Shown: positions 53,560 to 64,000 of the stretch, one piece after another
Position numbering within the stretch: position 1 is the first letter of the stretch
How the letters are laid out: each line of letters starts with the position of its first letter
DNA from: Zeus faber
Taxonomy: Eukaryota; Chordata; Actinopteri; Zeiformes; Zeidae
Length of the DNA: 64,000 bases
Assembly: GCA_960531495.1 (NCBI GenBank)
Contig: OY482846.1
Span: 40,556,299-40,620,298, forward strand
Direction of reading: 5' to 3'
The notes under the pieces: generated by a model
Told to the model about the DNA's origin: nothing
The model's input: the letters and a program-made list of their open reading frames with translations, nothing else
Databases searched by the model: none
Program-made: the position numbers and the translations under genes

Positions 53560-53810
53560 TAGTTTCGTTTGCTGTTCTGTTCCAGAAAGGAAATATCTGC
53601 ATTTCTAAAAACAACAATGACTACTACAATTCCTGGACAAAGTCCAGCACTAATGGCTAAATGAGCCCAAATCACTTCCCCGGGCAGAGATAGGCTAATC
53701 CAGGCCGACCTGCAGGAATACATTATACCTCTGCATGTCCCTGTAGACGCTGAGCGGCTCCTAATGTCAGGAACTGGCTTTTATCTTCTGCTGATCAGCA
53801 GCAAAACAAA
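53560..53810. other. Candidate conserved non-coding region
   Basis: Unique sequence with words such as TGGCTAAATGAGCCCAAATC, GCTTTTATC and CTGCTGATCAGCAG, lacking repeats and open frames. Enhancer-like by eye only. Confidence 0.22.
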
Positions 53811-53829
53811 GAGACGAGGAACGAGGGGG

Positions 53830-53831
<2 letters not shown>

Positions 53832-53881
<50 letters not shown>
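53832..53881. repeat. (GT)n microsatellite
   Basis: Perfect GT run of about 50 bases. Confidence 0.95.
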
Positions 53882-53884
<3 letters not shown>

Positions 53885-54052
53885 ATCAGTCCAGTCCTGC
53901 CAGTCAGACCCCTCTGCCGCCCGTCTTTGTCTAACTCGATGAGCAGCCTCTAATTTGGCCCCTGGGGGGGGCCCTGTAATGTGGCCCCCAGAGGGGGTTG
54001 CTGAAAGGGCCTGGCAACCTCGTCTGCCCCGTCTACCCTGTGCACGCACGCG

Positions 54053-54055
<3 letters not shown>

Positions 54056-54112
<57 letters not shown>

Positions 54113-54115
54113 CAC
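54056..54115. repeat. (CA)n microsatellite
   Basis: CA run with one CGCA variant. Confidence 0.95.
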
Positions 54116-54216
54116 TTACACCACAAACCTCGGCCTCAGTTTCCAATAAACCTGATCATCTGGAGAAGAGGGACAGGATGGGATGAATGATGTAGGTCGA
54201 TGGGACAGACATGTAC

Positions 54217-54228
54217 ACACACACACAT

Positions 54229-54284
<56 letters not shown>
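54217..54284. repeat. (CA)n microsatellite
   Basis: CA run with one TGCA variant near its start. Confidence 0.95.
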
Positions 54285-54286
<2 letters not shown>

Positions 54287-54836
54287 ACCTACCAGATGGA
54301 ATATTGTCCATGGCACACCAAAGGCGCAGATGCTCCAGCGACGGTAACCTATGTACGTGCACGCTCACCATGTCCGGTTTTTCTGCTGACGGCATGAGAG
54401 TGCCGGTAACTGGGCGATTTGGCCGCCGCTGCCGCAGTGCAGCCATACGGACGATGGTTCAGGGATGGTTGTTAAAACCACGTAGGGGAGACGGATTGGT
54501 TACAGCCTGCTGTTGGAGCAGCCGAGCGGCGTTCACGGTGCTTGAATTTGCGTGGGTTTTAAATCGGCGTTCGTGCGGTGTTCAAGGTACGTACGTGGTG
54601 CAGTAAGCTTTTTCGGAAGGAAATCAAGGAGACGTGAGACTGCCCTGGCAGGCAATTCAATGTGGTTTGATTCGAACATAAAAATGAAGTGAAATATAAT
54701 ATGTGCACATCTACAAGGAGAATTATCAGGGAGCCGCACTTGTACGTCTGACTAATTTGACGAGCCGGAACAATGTGGACAGGTGGAGGGGATGTTAAGT
54801 ACTATGCTATGATGCTATGTACAGGATGTTGCATCG

Positions 54837-55660
54837 TAAACACCCATCAGCCACAACATTGAATCCACCACCAATAACCACTAATATTGTGTAGCTCCCA
54901 CTCATGCCCTCAAATCAGCGCTGTCCCATGGAGGCATGGGCTCCACAAGACCTCTGAAGGTGTTATGTGGTATCTGGCACCAAGACGTTAGCAGCAGATC
55001 CTTTAAGATCCATGGATCAGGCTTGTTGTTCCAGCACAGCCCACCGATGCTCCATCGGATCGGACCCTAACCCCGACCGTCCACATGATGTTGAAGAAAA
55101 CATGATTCATCAGACCAGGCCACCTTCTAACATTACTCCATGGTCCATGGTGGGCGGTGGACAGTGGTCAGCATGGACACTCTGACCGGTCTGCAGCTAC
55201 ACAGCCCCATACACAGCAAGCTGTGATGCACTGTGTGTTCTGACACCTTTCTATCACAGCAGCATTAACTTTATCAGCAATTTGTGATACAGTAGCTCTT
55301 CCGTGGGATCAGACAACACAGGCTGGACTTCAATCACCACGTGCATCAATGAGCCTTGGGCGCCCATGACCCTGTCGCCGGTTCACAGGTTGTCCTTCCT
55401 TGGACCACTTGTTGTAGGTACTAACCACTGCATACTGGGAACACCCCACAAGACCTGTCGTTTTGGAGACGCTCTGACCCAGTCGTCTATCCATCACAAT
55501 TTGGCCCTTGTCAAAATGGCTCAGATCCTTACGCTTGACCATTGATCCTGCTTCCAACACATCAACTTCAAGAACTGACTGTTCACCAGACAGATGCCAC
55601 AGGAGCGAGACGGCCAATGTTATTCACCTCACCTGTCTAATGTTGTGGCTGATCTGTGTA
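54837..55660 (-). mobile_element. Tc1-like element, copy B, both inverted ends present, internally deleted
   Basis: Ends are CATCAGCCACAACATT and, inverted, GATCAGCCACAACATT, with TA at each outer edge. Length is about 0.82 kb, against roughly 1.2-1.6 kb for a full fish Tc1. The minus strand keeps the start of the transposase and its end, but the catalytic middle is missing. Confidence 0.85.
55330..55617 (-). pseudogene. Tc1 transposase N-terminal fragment
   Basis: A 95-codon frame. After about 25 residues it reads VKRKDLSHFDKGQIVM, then RRLGQSVSKTTGLVGCSQ, and ends NRRQGHGRPRLIDARGD. These are the helix-turn-helix DNA-binding half and the GRPR-like linker of a Tc1 transposase. A stop follows, and the DDE domain continues out of frame and shortened (VAWSDES, then directly MEHRWAVLEQQ-like coding). 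Confidence 0.8.
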
Positions 55661-56358
55661 GAGCAACAATGCAAAGCATTGCATCTGTAGTCGTAGTAGC
55701 ACCTGTACCTGTTCTATGTGGAGGTAGATACAGATGTAGACTAAGGGGTTAGACTAAGAGAGATTAGACAAGAGGAGATGAGGGAGAAAATGAGAGGGGG
55801 AGAGTCTCTTTATGCCCCCGTCAATTTTTGAAGTAGTATTTTCTCTGGGTTTTGTCCTCCCGTCGACCTAAAAGGGCGTTTTAGGTCGACTGGAAAATAC
55901 GCTTTTGGAAAACGCCTTCCACGTTGGAGATTTTTCAACGTAAATGCCAAAACGGCAGCGTCGGAAACCTCAACTTGCCTCGGGAACCTACGGGCGACGG
56001 GCGACGACCGTTGTCTTGAAAAGCCTCTCTGACTTGTAGGATGACTTGTGAATATGATGAAGACGCTCAAACACGCCGGCTCCTCGTGTTCTTTCGTGGT
56101 GTTTGCTTTTCATGAAATAATATCGGCCGACGCTGGCCCCGCCGTGCTTATGCCAGCGTTTAACATCACTTTCGCTTTCTCGTGTGGACGGAGAGGGGAA
56201 AATTGCATTTGGCCTGTGTCTCACGAAAACACGGGCTTCGCTCTGCTCCAAATGAGAAGCGTTCGCCGGACGGGTGGGACCCGAGCGGTTTGGCGTGGAC
56301 GCGTGGCCTTCCGGTCCCAGACCGCTTCAGCCTCTTGTTATGTCTGGCAATTTTGATG

Positions 56359-56444
56359 CCACACACACACACACGCACGCACGCACGGACGGATGCACGC
56401 ACATACACACACACACACACACACAGACACAGACACAGGGACAC

Positions 56445-56498
<54 letters not shown>

Positions 56499-56512
56499 AC
56501 ACACACAATAGC
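56359..56512. repeat. CA-rich compound microsatellite
   Basis: CA runs with CGCA, CAGA and CATA interruptions. Confidence 0.93.
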
Positions 56513-56609
56513 TCAACAACAAAACAAGCCAACACAAAAATGACTACTTGGGGTTGGACATGTGGCAGGAGGGGTTGCAAGGCTGCAACCCGTCCTTCCC
56601 TACACACTG

Positions 56610-56610
56610 T

Positions 56611-56643
<33 letters not shown>
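56610..56643. repeat. (GA)n microsatellite
   Basis: GA run with one GCGA interruption. Confidence 0.9.
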
Positions 56644-56644
<1 letters not shown>

Positions 56645-56653
56645 CAGCAAACT

Positions 56654-56655
<2 letters not shown>

Positions 56656-56728
<73 letters not shown>
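56656..56728. repeat. (CA)n microsatellite
   Basis: Perfect CA run of about 72 bases, 13 bases after the GA run. Confidence 0.95.
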
Positions 56729-56729
<1 letters not shown>

Positions 56730-57555
56730 GCTCTGATTCACGCCCCATCACTGGTCAATTCCAGCACAGCAGCACCACATGGACATTGGGGTTTTCTGTG
56801 CACGCGGACAGACTGAGGCACACACACGTCAGAAAACATTCATACGTGTCTCTGCACGTACTGTACAAAAGAAAAGTACAAAAAAACGCACAGCCAAAGC
56901 CACGCACGCGCACAAACACACGCACGCACGCACGCACGCAATGTTATAGAGCGGCAACATCTGCTGGGACTGACACGCGGCGCTCCGTCTTCAGCCCCGC
57001 TGGTTTCAACGGCGACGCCGATGACATTTCTCGCGATTTCTAGGATTCTCGACCGTTCTTCTCTTGGCGCGGGCACCGAGGGAGCCGCCTTTTGTCATCC
57101 AGGAAAGGTCCTCAGCGTCGGGTGAGTGGCAGGTGTCGTCGTGCCGGGTGGGCGGGGAACAATGGTGAGGTCAAGCCACCGGGAGCTGCCCTTTTAACCC
57201 GCCCACCCACACACACACACACCCCCCTTACCGTGGACTTCTCAACTTTCTCTCTCGAGATCAGGCGTCGCTAAAATGACCCGTTTCGTTTTGTTGTCGG
57301 TTTCATTGACTTTCGGTGTTTTTCTGCTCAGTTGTTTGACGATATAACCGGGGCCCAGAGCCACGAGGGCTTTGTCCCCTCAGCTGTATTTTCTGCCCCT
57401 CCAGTTTAAATCTTACGTACCCGGTGGTGTAGCCCTCGTCATATGCATGTATACGGCGCACACCCGCTAAGAGAGAGCCAGGATTTCCGTTTACCCACTG
57501 AAAAATGTGCAAGGACACTGTGCGTAACAATGTTGTTTTGTGACAACTTTCACTT

Positions 57556-57925
57556 CAGTGATGTTGTTTGGTGAATACTGTACCGGGCAGAGTGTAGCTG
57601 CAATAAAATAGGTTTTGCCGGGGACCCCGCAGGTGTCCCTCCAACGATTCCCTCACAATTCTGCATCTCCATTAAACACTTTAAATCAAAACAACCACCG
57701 TCCGACACTTACTTTTAAGTTTTAAACCGACTTTGGGCCGATCATTCGTAAATCCTGTGTTTTTTATTTTAGATGTAGGTTGTTTCATTTCCTTATTGCG
57801 CGAAACAAGCGCGAGAGCGGCTGAATGGCTGGAGCCCGCTTGGGTTGAGCCCCTGATGTCTTTGTATCCTAGCAACGCTCCTGCATCACAGTGCACCTTC
57901 CACAATAAACTAGACCGCACTACTG
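57556..57925. mobile_element. Second copy of the hAT MITE family
   Basis: Shares with the 28201-28525 element, in the same orientation, AATACTGTACCGGG.AGAGT, then AGGTTTTGCCGGGG-type sequence, CAT.AAACACTT.AAAT and an end ACTAGACCGCACTACTG. The ends are more decayed and the flanking 8-mers do not match, so this copy is older. Confidence 0.65.
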
Positions 57926-58799
57926 TATACACCCTATAGGAAAATGGCGAAAATAACACAAATATTGGCTGAGATACAAGTGCCATCGAGACGACAGTAA
58001 TGAAACACTATATTTGAAGCTCGTCATCTGATCCGGTCTCTTTTCCCACTTCGCAAACAGCTGTCAGCGCCGACACCAATTCCACCGGTTAAGACTCGTT
58101 TGGAACCGACCAACGCACTCTTTTAAATATGTCTATTATTGGGGCTTATATGATTTAATTTTTTCGGATAAAAAAATAAATGTAAAACACAATGAAAAAG
58201 GCCCTGCTCTGCCTTTCCCCATTCACGTTCAAAAATAAAAAAATGAAAAACACCCGCAGGATGATAAAAAAAAAAATGCAGAAATAGCCATAGCGGGTTG
58301 ATAATCTAGTATTTTACTATATAAAAATATTTCCACCCTCGCCATTCTGAACCGCCCCCTCACTCACTCCATCCCGGCGCCAGGAGCCTGTATATAACCG
58401 GCAGTGGATCTTCGGCGGTTTGCAAATGATCAGCTGTCACGGTCACAGGGCCGTTTGAAGCTTTCTGCAGACAGACGACTCGGCCCCCAAAGTTGATGAT
58501 GATGTCAATGACGATGATGAAACCTGTTTGGCAAACACAGCGAGGAAACAGCGCCCACGCAACATACGGTGGACGCCTTGCCCGCGACGCCTCGCGGCTG
58601 CGCTTCCCAAACTTTTTACACGTAAACACACCCGCTGTGAACCAAACGACGGGAAAATAGCAGACTGACCACCTCGCTGGTGCCGCTTTTCGGGTAAATG
58701 GACAAAAAGAGCGGGCGGACCCCCTGGGGTCCAGGGTGGTCCCGGCTTGCTGAAAGACTGCTTTGCAGGGCCGGATTTATTTTAGACGGTCGTCGAGCT

Positions 58800-59291
58800 C
58801 TAGATCGGTGTTTTTCGACGTCTGGGATGGGTCACAGGAGGGTTTTAATTGGGTCGCCAAATTAAATTGCAGAACTTCTTCCTGAGGCTTTTTAAAATTC
58901 TATTTCTATCCCCAGTCAAACTTTAACGTTGCAGGCTACTTCATCCACCAGTGACTCTTATTGTGATGAGGTGAGCTGCATTGTGCTTCTATCGGTGAAC
59001 ATTGCACCATTTTGATGATAACATAGAGAAAGATATCTTATTAATAATATACACAATTAGAGAAAAACGGAAAAGGAGATATCAACCATTAACCCAGATT
59101 CCAAAGTGACTTCTTGATCAACGTTGCTGACGGACAACTCGTAGATTTCTTGAGGTGCGGCCGCACTGGCCGCGAGGCAGCTGTGCAGTGCATTTCAAAC
59201 TCACGGCCACGGCTTCACGGCGACAAGGAAATCATTGCATCATTGCATCATCATTTTTGTTGTGATGAGGCAATTTTTTATTTTATTTTTA

Positions 59292-59329
<38 letters not shown>

Positions 59330-59350
59330 TAATAATATTTTATTTTTTTT
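58800..59350. other. No recognised gene; repeat-like sequence and (AAT)n
   Basis: GATCGGTGTTTTTCGACGTC near 58804 resembles ends of fish DNA transposons. A perfect AAT run lies at about 59287-59337. Confidence 0.35.
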
Positions 59351-59353
59351 AAG

Positions 59354-59386
59354 AAAAACGTCCCTTAAAGTTTAAGGGACGTTTTT
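59354..59386. repeat. Perfect palindrome, 16-bp arms, 1-base centre
   Basis: AAAAACGTCCCTTAAA, a single G, then the exact reverse complement. It can form a hairpin on either strand. It probably belongs to a foldback-type repeat but has no recognisable element around it. Confidence 0.85.
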
Positions 59387-60150
59387 TCCCAACATAAAAG
59401 GTGTTCCTTATTTTATCCATAGTTTAAGGCTTCTCTCCAGCAAGGGCAATTATTCATTTTAAAGGGACGGGTGGCAAGACCGGTGACGTCATTTTTTCGA
59501 GCTACGTAAGCAGCGACATTATTTTGATTAAAAAAAAAAAGTACACGCAATGCATCTATACACTCTGTTTTAAATATGGGAACAGCCGGTCGATGTTGAT
59601 GTGGCTGCTTCAATCGGCACGTAAAATAAGGGCGGGGGAAAAGTGCGGCGGAAAAGTGCGGCGCCGTCGACCAGCTCCGCAAGCTACACCCCATAATATG
59701 TGAACACTGTGTTCAATGACACGTGTGTGACATAAACTTGTGATTCATCAAACCTCCCTTGTTCGCGTCCTAGGAATGGTTTGTTTACACGCTAAAGCTT
59801 CAATTTCGCCGTTTGACGCAGAAACGGCGGCGGAGAAAAAAAAGAAATCTCAATTCACATCTGCTCCGCTCACAGTTCACAGAAGAGATGACAGGCTGTT
59901 AATTGGGTCGGGACGGTTTGCCGTGTTTAGAAAGCGGATCCCCCGGAAAAAAACACCGGCGTCTCCGCTTTGAGAAACGGACTTTTGCCGACGTCCAAAA
60001 AAAAAGAGAAAAAAAAAAGGGTCTCTGTCGGGATTCCATGGAGCAGGAGGACGTAAGAGCTCTCTTTGTCTGAATTAAAGAAACATTAAATGTGCTCTAT
60101 TCTATAAAAGGCCAACGGGCTGCACGCGCGTACGGGCGCAGTTCAATACA

Positions 60151-60160
60151 TGTGCGCGCG

Positions 60161-60217
<57 letters not shown>
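60151..60217. repeat. (CG)n-(CA)n compound microsatellite
   Basis: About 9 CG units followed by about 24 CA units. Confidence 0.93.
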
Positions 60218-60219
<2 letters not shown>

Positions 60220-60339
60220 GACCTCCAAGCTGCAACCCAAGCCCTTAGTTTAATAAACAGTATGTCAGTGATGTATGGAAAGCCATACTCTAATTTGATT
60301 GTACATGAAATGTGAGCACGCAGATGGCTGTAAGCTTTT

Positions 60340-60340
<1 letters not shown>

Positions 60341-60380
<40 letters not shown>
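60341..60380. repeat. (CT)n microsatellite
   Basis: Perfect CT run of about 40 bases. Confidence 0.93.
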
Positions 60381-60383
<3 letters not shown>

Positions 60384-61199
60384 TCTTTACATCCCTCTCT
60401 GTTGCCCCCCGTCGCCGACCTTTTTGATCTTTCATCTTCGTCTGCTGTCCGCCCGCGTCCCTGTCTCCCTCCCCTCCCTCTTTCTGTAATGTTGACGGAT
60501 ATCCCACCCTTCCGAGCTCCCCGGGTGTAATGTGCGCGTGCGTTTACGTGGGTGAGGATGTCGATGATAAAGCAATCGCAAAGTTTGATATTACATCTGT
60601 ACGACACGACCGGCCGCGACAGATGGCTGCCGTCCTGCACCCCGCTCCCCAGGGACCCCGCAAGGTCACGGGAGAGGGTAGAGCGCTGAGAGACGGAGAG
60701 GATTTTAGTCTTCATCGCTCTGGCATTGACTCCCCTTTCTCCGCCCGGTCGAGCTGGAGAGCAATTACGTTCAAAAAGCCACGTTGAGACGTTGGCACAT
60801 CACCTCTTTAGTTCGGGGCGAATGTCAAAGGTTCAGATGTGCTGTGGTGATTTCATTATAAATTTTTTTCCTTCGGTGATGGGCTCCCCTCGACCCGCTC
60901 CTGAAGACGGCGAAAGTAGAAACATTTTTACGACCACGCCAGACCAACTTCCACGGTGCCACGGCGTCCTACAAACGACGGTGGGGAAGTGGAGGTGGCG
61001 TGCCGGCTCTGGGTGAACCTCGCAGTGTTGCTGGAAAAGACGCAGTGTGAGCATTCGCCAAACGGTGGCGCTGTGGGACTTGTAGTCTGCTGCCGAGCAC
61101 ATGGTCATCTCCAGGCCAGACTTTAAAAAAGCAACTAAATACTTCGGGGCGTGGTGCGAGCAGGGTGGTAGGTAGAAATAAAAAGCTCCTCCGCGCCGA

Positions 61200-61385
61200 C
61201 CTGCTTACCGTTCATAACAACACAACAGCGAGCAGACGGTAAATGGCGGCACAATCCGGTACAGACGTTAACGGGCATAATTAACGGAGGGAGCAGCTGA
61301 AGTATCCGGCAGCAATTGCGGGCAATTGGATTTAAAGCCGCGTTTGGTTTAATTGGTTCCGTAATCACAACTCCTACAAAGAAAT
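61200..61385. other. Candidate conserved non-coding region
   Basis: Unique sequence with GGGCATAATTAACGG, GCAATTGCGGGCAATTGGAT and GGTTTAATTGGTTCCG, next to the 61.5-kb GC-rich island. Enhancer- or promoter-like by composition only. Confidence 0.22.
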
Positions 61386-61539
61386 GTTTTGCCCTGACTA
61401 TGATGAAGCAAAAAAGACTTTATAGAAGAAGAAGTTTATAACCACAGGCTGCAGATCACAGCCTTTTATTGGAAAATAATCTGTGAGCAATATGCACGAT
61501 GAGAAATTTGAGTTCTTTTCCATGGAGGTTTTGGCGACG

Positions 61540-62880
61540 TTGACCCTTTTAGGCGCTCCGCCGTCTCCGTCGCTTGTTAAAATGGCGCGAGAGGCGATCG
61601 CGGTTGAAGCCGGAGGCAGGGACGGACTGCAAGGAGGGCTGCAGCAGGGTGGGAGCGTCCACGTCGACCCGACCCGCCCGCGCCCCGACGCCCGACGGAG
61701 CGGAGCGGAGGACGCCGAGGTTGAGGGAAGGAACGAGCGGGAGGCGGAGAGGCGGGGAGGAGAGGGAACGCGGAGGAGGCGGAGGAGGAGCCGCGACGCC
61801 ATCGGAGGGGAAGAGGCAGAGATCGCGGGAAGAGCGACGAAACTAGCGCACCGCGCTCGGCCCCCCCGGCCCGGATTGTGTTTCTTCTCCCAAGCGTTCG
61901 CGTTTTGCGCTCCTTCCGCCGCTTTGACACGACTACGCCGGCGGCGGCGCCCCCTTTCCCCCGGGAGGCTCATTACACCAAAGCCAAGCGCTCGAGAGCG
62001 CCGTCGCCGGCGTCGACGCCGCTCCCGTCGCTCTATCCGCCCCCCACCTGTCCATCCGCCTCTCTGGGGGCTTTCTTCCTCTTCCCCGTCTCTTTTTTCC
62101 ACCTCGCCGAAACAGCGGCTCGAGAACAGCGCACAGTGGTTCCAAAACGAAAAAAAGAAAAAAAAAAAAAACCCTAACAACTCAAAATAGACGCAATCCC
62201 CTACGGAAATACACGCATTCGTGTCCCGGTCCTGTCTCTGTTGCCAATACGCATATTTCGACATTATATTTGGTTTGATCGGCACTTGCTCTACTTGTGA
62301 AGTCGGCTCCCTGAGCGCGGGGGGCGGGGGGCGGACGTTAAGCGGAGAAGCGTGGGAGGCTGAGGAGAGGAAGCTAAAACAACAAGAATCAGAGGAGCAG
62401 GGACGGCGAGCGAAGAGCCATGTAGGTGAAGGGAGAAGCAGACGGACGAGAGACGGGGGATGGACGCAGGTCCGGCCCCCGGGGGCCCCCCGGGGCTAAT
62501 ACTCCCCCTGATCGACAGGGGGCCCTGGCGCAGCTGAGCCCCGCCGCTCGCACGGCCACAAATTGCCTGGGAATGAGCTCCCGGCCTGGCTTCTTGAAAC
62601 TGCCCGCCCACTTTATTCGCCGAGCGCAGAGGCGAGGCAGAGTTGTCCACGGCAACGGTCCCCGTTCTCCCCGGGCGGGGGAAGGAAACCGTCGGTCCCC
62701 CCTCGGCCGTGTTGCTGTTTTTTTTCTCCTTTCGTATTCCTTTATTTTGCGGCCACGGCCACGTGTGCGTTCGCGGCAGACGGTCACGTACGCAGCCAGG
62801 TTGTTGTTTGAACCGCAGCTCAGCTCACAGTCGCTCGGAAAACCTCCGACCCAATGGAAGTCAAAGGAGAAAGGACAAAC
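61540..62880. promoter_or_regulatory. CpG-rich island, possible promoter region
   Basis: High GC with frequent CpG at 61540-62110 and 62310-62870, separated by an A-rich break. Both strands carry open frames over 200 codons rich in Arg, Pro and Ser, which is what GC-rich DNA gives by chance. No conserved exon was recognised. Confidence 0.4.
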
Positions 62881-63329
62881 GTGGCCGTAGAAATGCAGTC
62901 AGACAGACATTTTGTTGTCCGCGAGGCTTTACGGTCTGAACATCTCAGGTGTGCGGGTTGACACGCGAGCGCACACATACAAACACAAACACAAACACAA
63001 ATGCAAACACACACAGAACATCGCACAGAGTGGGCAAGGTGGAATAAGCCCGCAGCAGATGGAATACGTGTCGTGTGTGTGTGTGGGGATGGGGGTTTTA
63101 CCTGTTGTTCATTGATTGGTCTGACAAGACACAGGTGTACAGCCACCCTGGTCCTGGGCACAATTTCCTCGACCCAAGACAGGTGTGGCTGCTCCAACCA
63201 CACCACAAACCCACGGATACATCTCTACTCATATACGCCTGTGTCTTCCGCTTTTCGGGGTAGTACCGCTCTCCATTGAATTTATCTCGTGGGCTCTTTT
63301 GCATGGAGGCAGAGCCGTGGCCGCTCGGC

Positions 63330-63475
63330 GGGAGGCTGGCAGCCAGCCATTAAAATGCCAACGCCCAAGCCAATATGATCATTGGGCACCCGGCAGAAAC
63401 AAACGAGCCGGTGAAATAGCCGCCGGCGGAGGAATCATTCATGCCCTAATGTCGGCAGCTCACACATCCTGACAG
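63330..63475. other. Candidate conserved non-coding region
   Basis: Unique sequence with CCAGCCATTAAAATGCCAAC, CCAATATGATCATTGGGCAC and GAAATAGCCGCC. CCAATATGATCATTGG is itself nearly palindromic. Judged from composition only. Confidence 0.22.
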
Positions 63476-63556
63476 AGAGAAACGCGAGCGCGGGGGAAAA
63501 GCAGTTTCACACCCCCAACCCCCAGCCCCTCCGTGTGACATTTTGAAGACGTTTAC

Positions 63557-63599
63557 CTTGTAAGGATCTTGGCATTTGGCCGCCCGCTCCACCATCATC
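63557..63599 (-). CDS. Possible 43-nt coding exon
   Basis: Minus strand: TTCATATTTCAG precedes it and GTAAACG follows it, both good splice signals. One base plus 14 codons read MMVERAAKCQDPYK; a second frame (DDGGAGGQMPRSLQ) is also open. The surrounding sequence is not repeated. I do not recognise the protein, and exons this short arise by chance, so confidence is low. If real, the gene continues outside the exons visible here. Confidence 0.25.
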
Positions 63600-64000
63600 C
63601 TGAAATATGAATAAGCGTATTGAGGGAGAGGAGCAGTGCGGAGACCCGCGGCGCCTTTGTTAAACGGCATTGATTGATGCTGACGGCGCGAGGGTGCGCG
63701 AGGGGGCCACAGGGAGCCGCACTTACTGATCGTACGTTAACCTCGTCAAAGGCCGGTGCCTCAGACAAAGAAGCTGGTGACGTCCGCCGCGGCCATCACG
63801 GGGCCTGCGATTGCCTCATCGGGCACAGAAAATAAAATAAATAAATGAATAAAAAAATCCCCTTAAATAATCATTCACAGGTTTTTATGGATCCGGGATT
63901 TTGTCGGAAGGCTTCATGTAAATGCGGGTTTCGGTCACTGAGTTATTCCAGTCCAGGCTCCCACATCCATCGCATTATCTACTCTCCGACATGGGTTGAA

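Noticed and set aside
61398..62285. 295-codon minus-strand and 235-codon plus-strand genes
   Set aside because: Overlapping frames on both strands of a CpG-rich island, rich in Arg, Ser and Pro, with no domain and no splice support.

Overview
The window looks like a teleost fish chromosome. It holds one clearly readable multi-exon gene, many long dinucleotide and tetranucleotide arrays ((CA)n, (CT)n, (GATA)n), and transposon families common in fish: Tc1, hAT, DIRS, Ty3/gypsy and a tRNA-derived SINE. There is no bacterial-style gene packing. The species cannot be named from the sequence alone.

The one gene that can be read from start to stop is a ZP3-type egg-coat glycoprotein on the minus strand (51659 down to 46810). 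It has 11 exons, all with GT/AG introns, that join without a frame break into 504 codons. The protein has a signal peptide, a Pro/Gly/Ala-rich spacer, a ZP-N half with its four cysteines, a ZP-C half with the C-x-C-C motif, a tetrabasic furin-type site and a C-terminal membrane helix.

Layout: 1-2.3 kb is anonymous sequence with (CA)n. 2276-5140 is a shortened DIRS retrotransposon on the minus strand that keeps both inverted terminal repeats and the internal complementary region. 5.1-16.7 kb has no recognisable gene and holds MITE-like elements, a SINE and microsatellites. 16.75-17.56 kb is a CpG island with three long G/C homopolymers and is probably a promoter. 17.7-22.1 kb is rich in AAT, TTC and GATA arrays. 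24.98-25.93 kb is a 22/28-bp minisatellite. 26.4-31.9 kb is a nest of transposons: a minus-strand Ty3/gypsy element whose gag is split by a 2.6-kb hAT transposon and again by a 325-bp hAT MITE, each with recognisable target-site duplications. 33.7-35.5 kb and 42.1-43.2 kb carry two copies of a ~0.9-kb dispersed repeat, the first followed by a MITE and a Tc1 fragment. 37.8-41.5 kb is GC-rich. 45.7-46.2 kb looks like conserved non-coding DNA. 46.8-51.7 kb is the ZP3 gene. 53.8-56.8 kb is very rich in (CA)n and holds a second Tc1 copy with the same internal deletion as the first. 60-64 kb has another GC-rich island, candidate non-coding regulatory blocks and one possible small exon.

Except for the ZP3 gene, the long open frames are repeats, transposon remnants or GC-rich accidental frames. 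The transposon calls rest on remembered family features and on matches between copies inside the window. No database search was possible.
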